In this document: one piece after another, positions 34,459 to 47,906 of the stretch | Layout: each line of letters opens with the position of its first letter | Numbering within the stretch: position 1 is the stretch's first letter | From: Holacanthus passer | Taxonomy: Eukaryota > Chordata > Actinopteri > Pomacanthidae | Direction: 5' to 3' | NCBI GenBank assembly: GCA_025331565.1 | Contig: JAFREQ010000040.1 | Span: 6,015,001 to 6,079,000, forward strand | DNA: 64,000 nt | Program-made: the position numbers and the translations under genes | The notes under the pieces: generated by a model | Told to the model about the DNA's origin: nothing | What the model saw: only the letters and a program-made list of their open reading frames with translations | Databases searched by the model: none

Positions 34459-37400
34459 AATCAGCCACTGAGCATCTCTCGGGGTCAAAGTTGAAACCCG
34501 CTGTAAGCTCTCCAGTACCAGTGTCATGCTCCTGGACTGTGCACGCCACACTTTGATCGATGAGAGGAAACTCAGTGCTTAAATAGGGGTTACCAGGGTT
34601 CGAGGGGGAACTCTAGGGTTAGAGGCAAACAACAACAAATCTTTCTGTTAATAGTTTTAGTGCCGACTCTGTGGTTAGAAATGAAAATAGATGCTGGAGG
34701 GCGGCTCTGGTTTTCCTGTAGACATTTGAAATGCAGTTTTTGAGACTGTTTTTTCCCCCACTTGTTTTTTATGGTAACAACATGCTGCTATTCTGACATC
34801 TAAAGCAGCTTTTCAATCATTCGACCCACAGGATTATTTGTCATATATAAATGATTAGTAATATGGCATACATTTATTTGAGGCTGCGGTTTTATCTGTG
34901 TTTACCCGTATGGGTTAGTGTCTTGTAGCTATTTGCTTTTGTGATTTTTCTTTCTCTGTATGTGACCAGACATTGAAGATGGAATCTTTATTTGAAGGCT
35001 TATCTGTCTTTTGAGACTGATATTGTCCTGCATTTCTCTGTGGATGTGAAATGTACATTTCAGTACAACAGATCATGGCAGTGATGTCGGTGTCTCAGCG
35101 TTTCAAGATATGTGTGCTTTTGTGTCTGTGGAAAAGAAAGAGAGACAGACAATGAGGAGAGATGGCATCGGTGATCAGATTTGTCTGCAGCTCTTTTGTC
35201 TTCTGCAGCTCGGTGGGTCAGTGGATAACTGTTTGTGTCTGTGTATCTGTGAGCCCTGTACAATAGGCATCAGCATACATCTTGGGTTCAACTTTTTTTT
35301 TTTGCATGAAATACATATGTATGGGTGAAGACATGGCCAGAAATGTATTTGTCTCATGTGAAAAAGCAATGCATTGCCAGGCCATTCATAAAAACTACAT
35401 CGACAGAGATTTAAAGAGCTCGTACACACATGCAAGAAAAGGAAGCAGACTCCTCTCTTTGTAGCTTACTTTTCCAAAATGCATTGTCAAGTTACTGGAG
35501 GATGAGGAACAAGCCAGATGAGGTATTTACAATCCCGTTCCAGAAAAATATTGTCCGAGCAAGCAAGTCAAATTTCAGTGTCAATACTAAAGAGGCACGT
35601 CAAAGCCAGGTGTGAATAAAATCCAACTAAATCAGACATAAAGGTGACACTTTAGTTTAAGCCCCTCTCTTTGGTGTTTATAGCTCGATATCAACATTTA
35701 ATATCATCACTAAAAAGTAGGTATAAGCAGATAAAAGAACATTTTAAGTGCTTATTAATGTTCAGTATTTGCCAACAAATATAACTGTGCCCGTGTTTTA
35801 CTATATTGTCATTCATTATCTGTTTATACACCAGCCTCCACAGAGGAGGAGATAAAGTTGTTGACAGTTGTATTTAGAAAGATGTATATCTGCTTACAAC
35901 TGCATTATACTGTGTCGTATACTGCTTGTCTACTGTGTTCATATGCTGCCTGTAAATGCCAAATAGATGGATGCAATTAAGTGTTACAGATGAAAACATA
36001 TTCAAGGTGTGAGATGTTGATGTCAGGTGTGAGTTACTCCTCTCAATGTTTCCCTTTACTTTATTAATGCTGAGATCAGGATCTGAACTTCTTCACCGCA
36101 CAGCAGCTGTACAACCTGTGTTCAGATCCCTCATAGCTTATCCATTACTTTTTCTGTGCAACTTGTCATCTGTTTCATCAGAGTCAACACCGACCTGTGT
36201 ATTTGGTCTTGCTCCCCTCCCCTTTATCTGGTGTTATGGTGCTCGTGATAGGTGTTATTATCCCGCTGTATGCTGACAGCCTATCCCTTAACCCTCTTAG
36301 GAGCACACTATGCCACGCTTGGCTGACTTGTTTGCGCTGATGTCAAGTTTTAGCGGTTAGCAGGCGGTTACCATATGCCACTGTGCTGCTGTCGCCCCCG
36401 ATGTCAGTCAAACGAATGTCAACCTGAGCTCAGAACACAGTACGCCACGGCGCACACCCAGCGACAGTGACAAAACACACACAGCCGCTGGTACGCGCAT
36501 ACACCCGTACTGTACGCACAAATACATTTGGCATAACGCACAGGAGTCAGAACAAAAGAATCACATCCTGTTTTGGATGCCGTGAGAGGGAGCTTGTCTT
36601 AGGAAGGTCCTGACATGCTGCTCTTCATCAGCTGACTGAAGGATGCAACAGCATCTGCAGAGGTCCTTGTCGTGAGAGCCTGTAAAGCATGAACCTACAC
36701 ATATACATAAGTAAACAGTACATTGCTTCTAAGTCTAATTGTGATTGACCAAGTGATTATCCACTGATAGAGCCATGCACTTTATCAAGACCTTCCAAGA
36801 GCGCATCAAGTCCACAGCGTTAGCAAAATTCTGATATGCTGTAGTTTTATTTTTAAAAAAGCAGTAATTACATCTCAGTGTGAGTCTGACTGAGGTGTTG
36901 ACTCATTGGCTTCCTAATCATAAACACTGCCAAATATGTTTGTGGCTATGCACGACCAAGCCAGAGGTACTCCCAGCGGTGGGTACTGGACTGTTATAAT
37001 TTGTGTCTAATAGACCAGCAGACTTGTAATGATCATATCATCAATAAGAACTTTAAGTGGACGTACTTTGATGGGCACCCCGCTGGAAGATTGCCGGACC
37101 AGTTCCAGAACCTTTTGTACCTATTATTCATATAAACCACCAAATATGTGAGGAGGGCCCAGGTTTAGTAATACCAGAATTGCCCTTAAAGCTGTTGGTG
37201 ACTGTTTTCTCGTGTTAAGAGTTGTTGTGTTGTGCTCGGTGTTCAGAGAAACAACATGGCCCCGCAGCTCTCTGTTCATTTTGACCTTGTTCAAACTCGC
37301 CCTTCCCTCTCCCTCCTGAGTTTTACTTCCTCACTCCATTCCTTCTTCCCTTTCTAAGCTTCCTGTTTCCCATTCATCTCTCAGGCTGTTTCTGTGTCCA

Positions 37401-39519
37401 TTTTATCCAAAGTGTGCTGCAGCAGCCTTTGGAGTCTCTTTGGCCTTCGACAGATCAGGACGGCAGTGTAACGACGGAGGACTGGACTGTTTCTGCATTC
37501 TGCTTGGTGTCTCTGTCTCGTTTTCTATCTCTGCCTCCTCTCCCTCTTTCCTCATTTCTCTCGCTCTGTGTCTAAATTAAACATTAGTTAAACTGCTGAG
37601 CACCAGCTTCGATGGACAGTGATAAAGAAGTAACATTATAGTAACAGTAACATGACATGGTGCTGTACGACCCCAGGGAATGACAAGAGAGAAAGGCGCC
37701 ATAATCCATTTTAATTTCACTGATATCATTGTATTGAGAGAGAGAGAGAGGGAGAGCAAGAGAGAGAGGCAGCGGTTGGCAGAGGGAGATGGGAGGAGAG
37801 AGAGAAGGGAAAGGGAGAGAAGTGAGGTGTCTCAGACCAGAGACTGTGCTCTAGCTGACTGCAGTGTCTTGTGGTGACCTAGTTGCAACCTCTTTGAAGT
37901 CCACAGGCTGATCTCTCTCTATAGGCTGCAGAGGAGATCTGCTGCATACAGCTTTATTAGACCGGGATAGAAAAAGAGAGGGAGGTGAATCTAATTCTCG
38001 GGGTCTTGAACCTGCCCTAAACCTCCCTTGCCACAGTTAGATGTGTGCATGTGTACGTGTCGACTGTGTGTCAGTTTGTACAAGCTTTCAAGTGTATATT
38101 GCATGTTTAAGGGTATGTTTTTGGCTGTGTGTGTGTGTGTGTGTGTTGAATGTAGCAGGTATTCCTTTTGGAACATGTAGCTGTAATGTCAGGCCAAACA
38201 CAGCCTTTATCCTTTAGCCCACCACATTAGGAGACAGTGGTGCATTGTCAGGAGAGCTGACCTAGAATAGTCCAATCACTCTACATCCAGCCCCTTGTCT
38301 GCCCTCTCCTGTGATCACCATGCTGCCAGTGCCGCAGTCTATACTGTGTGTGTATGTGTGTGTGCGTGTGACCCAGTTCAGTCGCTGGTGTCGCCAGCCT
38401 TGCCCCTGGTGAGGGCACGCATGTTAGGGCACAAAACCCTCAGATGTGTGGGTTCTGTTCAAGCACAGCTGTAGATTTCATATATCATCTGAGGTTTGGA
38501 AAATGAATTATACTTCTCTATATTCTATATATTTTTTTCCACATTCTCTGACTGGATTTGCAGCTTCTTAGTTTAGTCTGTATGTAATTGGCTGTTGCTC
38601 ACACCTGTACATTTGAATTAAGTTTGCACACACTCATGATTAGAAAGTGTCCATTTTAAGTTCAACATGTGTCTAAGAAGGGACAGATCAAATACACACA
38701 GGTGTGCGCTTGTGTGAATATGCCATTGAGGGATAGGGAGTTCATGGCTACACACACATGCACACCGTATGACATGGCCGCCCGGTGAACTCTCTCTCTC
38801 TCTCTCTCTCTCAATTATCGAGAGCCTTTCTCCTGCACCCCTCCATCCCTCCGTCTCTGCATCTTCCCACCTGCTCCCCATTGAGAGCCTGTGTGTGCAG
38901 ACATACTCTGCTGGGGGCATGCTTAACCTTTTTCCCGCTGCACAACACAAGAAGACACAGACACACATGCTCTTCTTCAAGTTGGGCTTCAATTAAAAAA
39001 TCCACTTCACTTTTTTTCCCCTCTTTCTTTCTCCTTTTCCTCCTCTCTCTCATTCCCTGCCTTTGCCTTCTTTTTGAAGTTAGCCTGGGGCCTCGCGGAG
39101 CCTCATCAACCCTTTGCCTTGGCTAGATTGCATACAGGTACCCTCTGTGGCTATTTCAAATGACTTAATTAGCTTCTGAGTGCAGCGGGTTGGTAGAAGC
39201 CTTCTCTCTCTCTCTCCCTCTCTCTCCCCCCTGTTCCTCCCTCTCTCTGTCTCTGTCTCTCTCTGTCTTCAGAGAGAGAGAAAATGATTGAGCCCATGTG
39301 ACACATTTAGTCCCTTGCCGTGTGGTTTCACTTTCTAGGTCATGCTCTGGCTGTGAAGCTGACTGCCTATTACCTCGTAGAATAAGACGACACACACCGA
39401 GACACGCGGAGAGACAGTGTGAAGTGTGTGCATGCATCCATGCACCCCCCCACACCCCCATGCATGCACAAACACACATGCCTCATTCTATGTTTAGTTT
39501 GATTGTCACTCTGCAATCT

Positions 39520-39720
39520 TTAGCTTTAGGCGACATCCACCCGACATCAGTTGTAATTGATCTACTTTTCATTGATGCAATATTTATTAATTCCATAGCC
39601 AAACAGCATGTAAGCCAGACAAGTGGAAATTTGGTTGCTATTTGCTTTGCTAGTTTGGCGCGTGTTTGTTTGTTTGGAGGCTCAGACACAATCCGACACT
39701 GTTTTGTTGTGTTAAGTCCC
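39520..39720. promoter_or_regulatory. Candidate conserved non-coding element in intron 5
   Basis: Mixed AT-rich sequence with CATCAGTTGTAATTGATC, CATTGATGCAATATTTATTA, an E2F-like TTTGGCGCG and no repeat signature. Role inferred from composition. Confidence 0.3.
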
Positions 39721-39910
39721 CAGGCGTGAATTCCCATACACACTTGTGATCAAGGTGTGTGCTTGTGTTCAGACTGTTGCTGCGCCTGTGTTTTTATCAG
39801 TGACAACAACGTCAAGGGCATGCCCCACTGCAGTACAAAAACTCCATGTTGCCATATCCATCTCAGCCCTGATGCCACACATGCACGGCACATACATTAC
39901 ACATGGGTAC

Positions 39911-39911
<1 letters not shown>

Positions 39912-39954
<43 letters not shown>

Positions 39955-39955
39955 G
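39912..39955. repeat. (CA)n microsatellite
   Basis: About 17 CA units followed by TATACACAGAG. Confidence 0.95.
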
Positions 39956-41612
39956 AGTAGCATGTCTTTTCAGCTCCTCTTCCAGGGGACATAGAGAAGA
40001 CAGAAACATGTTGGATGTTGCCATCTTTGTTGTCCTCTGTTGTTGTTCATGGTTTAAAAGCAGAGTCTGTCAGACTGTATACAGCAAGGCAAGTGGTAGC
40101 AGCCTTCCAAAATGTCAGTTTCGCAAACAATCACAAACCATGTCAGAAGTTTTGTCAATGACAGCTGAATGGTCCCCGCACCTCTTTTAGTATTGTCAAC
40201 TGTCAAGGTCTTGAAAGTCGGGGGGGGAAAAGTTTTTGCTCCATAAAGCTTTATTGTAATGAAGTGCCTGACGGAAAGATATGACCACAAGGATGTGATC
40301 AGTGATGGTCATCAATGACTAAATGAGTTCTCTCACCCCTCAGGGTGCGAACGAGATCTCAGGGGGTTTAGGAGAGCAATGTGCCTGTTAACTTCTGGCT
40401 CTCTGGTCCAGCTATAGCTTGCTGGTTAGCTTCAGGCCTGTGTTAAAAACCTGGGCCTGCTAAATTAAGTTTGGCTGTGTGCACAGCCTGTGGCACCACA
40501 CACATACACACATGCACACACAAGAGCAAGTGCACTTACAGCCGCTTGAAGTCAGGCATTCACCCGTACTCGTGTGCACGAACACACACACACAGGCTCA
40601 CATTCACTCTCCCATTACCCAATCTTAATTGGCTACCTTCCGTCTTTCTCTCTTCCTCTCTATCTCTCTCTTGGACAGGCCTACAGGCCTGTTGGTACGC
40701 TGGCACACAGCAGCAGAGTTTGGGCGTGCGAGCAGATCTGGGGGCATGGAAGAAATTGGAGAGAGAGAGAAGCAATACAGATGGGTGCTAGGATGAGGTT
40801 TAGAGTGTGATCAGAAGATGAGAGAAGGTGAATTATGGCTGAGCCTCAATACGGAGTAATATTTCACACTAAATATCTTGAATGTGTTGGTGGTACTGTA
40901 TTTCCACCACCACATATTCAGGCCACTTGTTAAAGCCACAGCTAGAAAGGAGAGCAGGAGAAGCCTTTTTCCACTAGCTGAGGAGTTGTCATGTGCTGTC
41001 AGCCAGCTTGTTCTCCATGTGCCTGTCACTGCTCTGGATAGGAGCTCTGGGTCTCAGCATCCTGCCAATTGGTGAACTGTGTGTGATTGTGTGGGTGTGT
41101 GTGCGTATGTATGTGTGCATGTTGCCCTCAGAGCACTTTGTTGATTCTGCTCTGCAGTGTCAGTGACACATTGAGCGGGTTCGGTGGGAGTCCCCTGGTT
41201 TCCCTCGTGCTGTGTTTACTCCATCTGTTTACTCCCCAAAAACACTCTCAAATCTATTACCACTTTCTCTCTCTCTCTTTCCCTCTATTTTTCGCTCTCT
41301 ATATATCTCCCTTATTTACTCCTGACTTCTCTTGACTTGTCGTTTCAAATCAGTTGCTGTGTGGTAGTCAGGTGGTGTGCCTGTCGACAGCCAGCGCTCG
41401 TCTCTCCCTCAGCAGGAGGCGGGATTGAGTTTCTCTCTCAGCCATCCAGCCAGCCATCTTTTTGCTTGAAGAGCCGGAACACATTCTTTTCCTGGATGGA
41501 TATTTTCCCCTCTGTGTTCTTCTTGATTAATAGAATAGTTGAATGAGAGACTGTGGGTAAAATAAAATTATGTCAAATGCACAGAAAGCAATAATGAGAG
41601 ATGCTTAATTGT

Positions 41613-41912
41613 AGGGCTGACAGTGATAATTTTCAATTAATCACTTCATTGTTTAGTCTATAGATGATGAGAAAATTGTGAAAAATTGGGCTACTACTGG
41701 TTATTCTTCCTAATTATTTCATCCTTAAAATATCAGAAAATTAAAAAAAAAAACCAAAACAAATCTTCACAGTTTCCCAGAGCCCAAGGTGAAGAATTTC
41801 CTTTTTATATTTTGTCAGCCTGAAATTCAAAGATATTCAGTTTCTAATGTTATATGAATAAGAAATACAGTGAATGCTCATATTTGACAAGCAGGAACCA
41901 GCGAATGTTTCC
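41613..41912. mobile_element. Second, truncated copy of the GGGCTG-type MITE
   Basis: It begins AGGGCTGACAGTGATAATTT and has the internal family words TTCCCAGAGCCCAAGGTGA, TTCAAAGATATTCAGTTTCT and GACAAGCAGGAACCAGCGAA that follow the teleost element also seen at 20619-20893. The right terminal repeat is missing or unrecognisable, so the end is approximate. Confidence 0.6.
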
Positions 41913-42989
41913 ATATACTGTCTATTTAATGTTGAGTGTTTTACTCGGTGCTCTGAAATCTGTGCTTTCCTGTCAGAAGTAAAGAAAAAGGACGCTGTGT
42001 TGTTTGTTTGAGCTGGACTGGAGCCTGTAAGCAGCGGTGTTGGTTAAACCAGTGTGTTTTGTAAATTCACTCTCCAACTTTTCCTCTAAAACTGTGACCA
42101 CAGGAAGTGGTCACTATGCGGGCTTGGATTCAGAGTAACTAGAACCACTGACTGTTTGAATCTGGCCGTATGATGACAGAAGCAATGCATGAATAAATAA
42201 TTTGAAGAGAAATATTTATATGGTTTCTTTTAAGGATACATCACCGTCTCCAAAGGTTGTCTTTCAAATAACATCTAACAAACTACATTTAAATTCACAT
42301 TAAGCGAAACAGGATTGTGAAATAATCATTGATTTTTCTTTTCCACGCAGCATCGCCTCTGAAACAACTTCATGAAGCCGCGCGCTCATTATGCAACCTG
42401 TGGTACGGTTTTATAATGCCAGCCCTGAGTCTGTGTGTGATGGTATGAATTGATAGTTTACATACCCAATGCCAAGGGCACCACCAAGGGCTCATGAATG
42501 AGAGATGAAAAGAAGCAGAAGTGGAGCAGCCGAGGAAGAGAGAGATATATCTCTTTTTTTTTTTTTTTCTCATACCTGCAACCGGCTAATTAGCCTGCTA
42601 CACTACCAAGCCTCAGCTGCAGGGACAGGGTTCAATAGTTCACCTATCTACCACTGAGCTACAACGATGGTAAACCTGGATTACCAGCTCTACCGGCTAC
42701 CAAACCCCAGTATTACAAGTACCTGTCTTGTTCAGCAACCTGGAAATCAAATCAGTCCAAAGTGCTGGCCAGGTGGATTTACATGAAATCTGTTGTCCTG
42801 AGTAGAGACTGTAGTTGGTCTCTCTATAATCTCTGTGTGTCATGGGGGGAAAAAAAGTTTGAGTGGCCTGGAGACTGAAGAGCTGGCATGTTTAGCGGCA
42901 GGGACACTTATGGAATGAGAGACAACCAAAGATTCGTTAATGGCATCAGATTTATGACTACTGTCATTTAAAATGGGATGTTGTAAATG

Positions 42990-43165
42990 CTTTGTCCTAG
43001 ATGTGTCAGCCGCGCCTGTAAATGATTAAAGGCTATTGATGATATGGACCGTCAATCAGTTTTTGTTGTGACAAGCTGAAGCATCGGAGATTAGCTTTCA
43101 TCTTGATATTTGATATTTCAAGAATAAGTGAGGCTTCAGTACGTCAGCCATTGATTTAGACTGGT
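42990..43165. promoter_or_regulatory. Candidate conserved non-coding element in intron 5
   Basis: AAATGATTAAAGGCTATTGA, TATGGACCGTCAATCAG (PBX-like TCAATCA), TTTTGTTGTGACAAGCTG (SOX-like ACAAT/ACAAG context) and CAGCCATTGATTTAGAC occur in 170 bp of non-repetitive sequence. Inference only. Confidence 0.33.
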
Positions 43166-43659
43166 TATAGATCTTATTAATATATTTATATTCACATTCG
43201 AAGCATTAAGCAAACACACAATTCTTAGCTCACTCTAAGACGACTTTGGCACTTTTTCTGTGTATACAATTAATTACGTCTTCGTGTTTTTTGCAAGTTT
43301 CCTAGCAACATAAACTAAAACGTAAGTGCATCACTACAATAACTCATTCATGCACACCTGAAGTAGCCCTAAAACTCAAGGTCCATTTAACATGTAGAGG
43401 AGCAGCGATGACAGCAGAGTGCTGAGAGAATGGAAACGTAGGTCAATAGTCCTGTTAAGAGCAAAAACACACACACACACACACCCACGTGCTATTCACT
43501 TGCATTCTCACATTTTCATTTCAGTCTCAAGCTGTGCACAATGTATGCTGATGTGTAGAGAGGAGGCAATACAAGAGGTATTTTATGTGAGTAGTGGCTG
43601 TTGTGTGTGTGTGAAAGAGAGAGGGGGAGACAGACTGATTGACAGAGACTGAGATGCCT

Positions 43660-43870
43660 TTAATGTATTAGAATAGCCATATAATAGAGGACAGCGTATT
43701 AAAATTCCATTCGTCTTTCTTCCTCATGTTCATTCCGCCTTATTCATCAGATAAAAAATTCATCAATTATTAGTCTGATAATAAAGGCATAGTATACCTC
43801 AGTGAATGCAGCATTAGGGCATAAAAATACATAATAAGACTTTGAGCTTTTAATGAATTTTTACACTCAT
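43660..43870. promoter_or_regulatory. Candidate conserved non-coding element in intron 5
   Basis: AT-rich, non-repetitive, with CGTATTAAAATTCCATTCG, AATTCATCAATTATTAGTCT, GATAATAAAGGC and a HOX/CDX-like GGGCATAAAAATACATAATA. No exon signal. Confidence 0.33.
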
Positions 43871-44049
43871 GATTTGAGAATCAGGAACAGAAAGATTGGA
43901 CAAAGAAAATGTGTCATCTTCTTGTTAACTCATACCTTCAACCGTATGTGTTTGTCTGCTTTTTTTTTTTTCTTTTTTTTGGTTTATGTTGTCTTTTTCT
44001 TATCATCCCACTTGATATGAGGAGAGTCCCCCCCTGCACTCCTCTGGTT

Positions 44050-44335
44050 GTGTGCCAGTCGTACCAGCGCTTGCTTCCTGTTGCTGGCAGAGCAGAGTAT
44101 AGCAGAGTAGACTTGGAGGGTCGAGTCGGGCTAATGAAGTTGTCAGAGGCGTGTAGCATCGAGGCTGATGGGAGGGCCTGCCAGGCAGCCAATAGTGAGG
44201 CTGCGTCTGTGATCAGCCGAGCATGATGGGAGACCACCCTGCGCAGCGAGTGCTGAGGCCCGGCACAGCCCCCAGATCAAAGAGCTGGCCCTCTCATACA
44301 CCAGCAATTAGAAAGATGCTGCAGCCTAACGCTCA
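44050..44335. promoter_or_regulatory. Candidate conserved non-coding element in intron 5
   Basis: A balanced-composition island with GGGCTAATGAAGTTGTCAG, GCCTGCCAGGCAGCCAATAG (palindromic GCCTGCCAGGC plus CCAAT), GATCAAAGAGC (TCF-like) and CAGCAATTAGAAAG. Short frames cross it on both strands without splice context. Confidence 0.33.
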
Positions 44336-44589
44336 CACGCAAGCAGAAATTAGCGTGCACACACTTGTGGTCTTCCATAAAGTAACACCTGGATGCGCGC
44401 AAACAAAAACAAACATTTGAGTGTGTCTGATGCACACACTTATACTTAAAATGTGCATATACACATGTAGAAAAAAACTCCAAAATACAGCAGCGTGCAC
44501 AGACTGTGCGAGGGAATATAACTCAGGATGAAGTAAAAAGGGAGTTAAAAGAAAAAAAACACATCTCAGTTTTGTCTATATGTCTTTAG

Positions 44590-44918
44590 CCTTTCATTCA
44601 TCTCTTTAGCCCCTTTCACGCCCTCCACCATCAGTTCTGTCTCCCTCTTCCAGGTTCATGCCTCTCTCTCTTCTCTTCCTCCGTCTCCTCTCTTTCTCTT
44701 TGTTGCCCTCCTTTAGTTAAGATATCTCATTAATAACCACTTCTCTCGCCTGCCTCCTGTTAGCCTCCAGTGTTAGCTCGCTGCTCGCTCTCTCGCCCCG
44801 CCACCTCTCTGTCTTTCCTCCCTTTCCTCTCCTCTGCTCTCTCCTCTGCTCTCTGCTCTGCCCAGGGTTCTTGTTTGAAATTCAAGAGTGGTGCAGTGAG
44901 ACTGCAATAACCTACATA

Positions 44919-44964
<46 letters not shown>

Positions 44965-45050
44965 TCTCATTCTTGTTTTCTTTCTCTCCATCCCGCTCTT
45001 CCTTCTCTCTCTCGTTTATTCCACCATCAGTCCTTTTCTTTTTTAACCAC
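44590..45050 (+). repeat. Long pyrimidine-rich tract with (CT)n core
   Basis: About 450 bp strongly enriched in C and T on the plus strand, with a pure CT run at about 44923-44960. It explains the Ser/Leu-rich and Arg/Glu-rich frames on the two strands. Confidence 0.88.
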
Positions 45051-46945
45051 TAATATCCTTCACCCCTGCCACGCTCCAGTGTATTTTTGAATACAATATA
45101 TATTATTAACGGTGTAATGTATGTACATATATAAAAACGCTAATGAATATCTTTATCTTTTTATTCCTTCTTCATCTTTCTTTACAAACAACTCTGTCAG
45201 TCTGGCAGAATGGTGCACTTTTTCAAGCTTTGTTCTTATTTTTCTCACCGCTACGAGAAGACATGAGGGGGTTCTTGATGTCAAATTGCTCCCTGTTTAC
45301 CACTAGTTAATTTAAAATGCTGATGCGTCCTACCTCCACCTTGCCTTCTTCCTCATTCTGCACCGTCCTGCTGTGCGTCCCTGTAGCTTTGCATGTTCAT
45401 GTGTGTACGCGTGTGTGCGTGCATGCAAGTGTGTGACGCTGGAGGCGCAACTCCTGTATGCCCTGCTGACTTCTTGGTGAACTCCTCTCCTGCAGATTAG
45501 AATAAAGACAAGGAGAGGAGGAGGCCAGATGAGAAGAACAAAGTTTTGTGTGTGTGTGTGTGCGTGTGTGTGGGTGTGTGGATGTGTGCAAAAACAGGGT
45601 GGGGGTGTTAGTGTGAATGTATGTGTGCATGTGTTACATGTGTGTAGTTTGTGTGAAGTTCCTTGTGCTTTTACTTGTGTATGGAAGTGGCATATGTTGG
45701 CAGTGGGTGGCAGTGCAGGAAAAGCAAGCTGGCTCGCTGGTGGGGAACCTGAGTCACAACACTGAGGGAGAAAAATCCTGTCCTTCTTATGCTGCACGTT
45801 GAAAACACTGATGTTCATCATCTCTTCTTTAACAAACTTTACTAGCCCTTTCGTGACAGAAAGGACAAGCTCCTTTTGTTTTTCTCAGGTCGTCTCACCT
45901 CTTACTAACCAGTTGATTAAATGCCAATTGATACAACTTAATGGCAATTAATACAATTTGAAGTTAATGAGATTATCATTTTCTAACTTTTATTATGGGG
46001 GGCAATGCTGTGTGCTTTATTACTTGTACATGCTTTAAAACTAGAATAAGTGAAGCACAGAGAGAGTAATGCTTTCTGCACTGATTTACTGGTCATAAAT
46101 ATTGGATAACGCTATAAGATAGCTGCTTCATGCAATGCAATATAAGCTCCACTTAGTCGACTGTCTGTATCAGTGTGTGTTTGTGCAAACATGCACTAAC
46201 CTGATTAACCCTGATTAATCCCACAGTAAATGCCCTTCAGTATTACTTTGGGAAAGAGATGTGTACTCCCTAATTTTTGTCTGTTGTATGTCGAGGAATT
46301 GATAATACACAAAGTACTTCTACAGACGTGGCAGATTTAAATATGGACGCTTAACTTTGCAGAAGGATCCTCAAAGTTTGTCAAATTGGTTGGTTAAAGG
46401 TTCAAAGCTTAGGGCAGCAAAATGAGAGCGAAAGGCGAGTGATTACTTGGCATGGATCTACACATAGGGTCAGAACATGGGTTTAAATGCTGCGGCGCTA
46501 ACTCTCTGAGGGAGTTTTGTGTGTGTATAAAAGAAAAAAGAGAGACAGGGAGGGAGGGAGGGAGAAGGGCAGATGTTATATTGATGGCACGCCACGCTTC
46601 TCTTCTCTGTCCTGAATAATCATGATCCTGAGCTGATGGGATGCTGCTTCAAAAAGATGAGAGTATGCGTGAACTGTGGATGAACTGGAACCTGCATATG
46701 AACCAAGACTGCTGGTAGCCCAGCCCAGCAGCCATCCCTGCTCCCCAGCCGGGGAATTCCTAAAACGGATTGATGCTGATATTGACGAGAGGGGGAGTTG
46801 GGGGGGGAAATTTAGAGCACTTTTATATCTTCTTAGATGCATGCACATGTTATGAAATTGTTGGTTTGATGTTAATTAAATGAAAAATGGTAATTTGCTT
46901 TTGTGTGCATCATTTGGCAGTTTTTGTGTGTGATGTGGACGAGTG

Positions 46946-46977
46946 AGAGAGAGGGAGAGAGAGAGAGAGAGAGAGAT
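46946..46977. repeat. (GA)n microsatellite
   Basis: A GA-rich run GAGAGAGAGGGAGAGAGAGA and onward. Confidence 0.9.
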
Positions 46978-47385
46978 TCGGTCAGGCTGGGCTGGCAGGT
47001 GAGCAGACGTTTGCTCCAGGCTTCTATGCTACCTTTTGATACAACAGGCTTTGTGGAACAGACATGATTTTCCTCTTTTTTCCTCTCTCTATCTCTCTGT
47101 CATTCTCTCTCTAAAACTGTCACTGTCTGCATGTAATCTCTTTAGGGCTTTTATCATTTCCCTGCCTCAGATCTCGCCTTTCTTATGGTTGTGTTTTTCT
47201 GAATAATATGGAACTTGAGCGACAGATCCGAGGACAGATGTGTGAAGAGCAGGGACTGTCGTACCAGATCAGACAGATGGGTGGCAGTATACTGTCAGGC
47301 TAGATCAGCACTCTCTCTCCCTCTCTCCCCTTCACACCCCCCGCCCCCGACTTAATTGGGCCCCTTTTACTGTTTGTGTTTCATC

Positions 47386-47430
<45 letters not shown>

Positions 47431-47466
47431 CATCTATCTATCTATCTGTCTATCTGTCTATCTATT
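47386..47466. repeat. (ATCT)n tetranucleotide microsatellite
   Basis: About 20 units of TATC/ATCT with four single-base interruptions (CATC, and GTCT twice) toward the right end; the only long tetranucleotide array in the window. Confidence 0.97.
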
Positions 47467-47856
47467 TACTGGATAGATATATGGAGATATAGATATGTTC
47501 AAATTATCATATCAAGCCATGGATTGAACTGGATTTCTACCTTCATGGTCATCCTCCACTCCCCCATCACACCTTTTTCATCATTCATCTTTTGTTGCAC
47601 CTCTACTCACAATCTCCCTCCAGGCTATCTCTCCATTTCTACCAACTCTTCCCTCATCTCCCCCTGCAGCTACTGTCTGCTTAAATGCTAAAATGCACTG
47701 ATGTTAGCACTTGTTAGCGCAGACGTGGCTATTCATTCCTCTGTGTCCGATGCAGGGTCTATAAAAGAGCGGATGGATAAGAAATTGTAGCACTGCATAC
47801 CAGCTGTGACTCAGTACCATCAACTTAAAAATGATGTGAGCAGATAAATGCAGACA

Positions 47857-47904
<48 letters not shown>
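47857..47904. repeat. (CA)n microsatellite
   Basis: About 23 CA units following CAGACAGA. Confidence 0.97.

Positions 47905-47906
<2 letters not shown>

Noticed and set aside
36960..37195. Possible transposon piece (GGTACTCCCAGCGGTGGGTA start)
   Set aside because: Some words look repeat-like, but no terminal repeats or family match could be established by eye.
45330..45821. 163-residue minus-strand frame
   Set aside because: It consists of Thr-His-rich translation of GT repeats and other low-complexity sequence, with no splice or start context.
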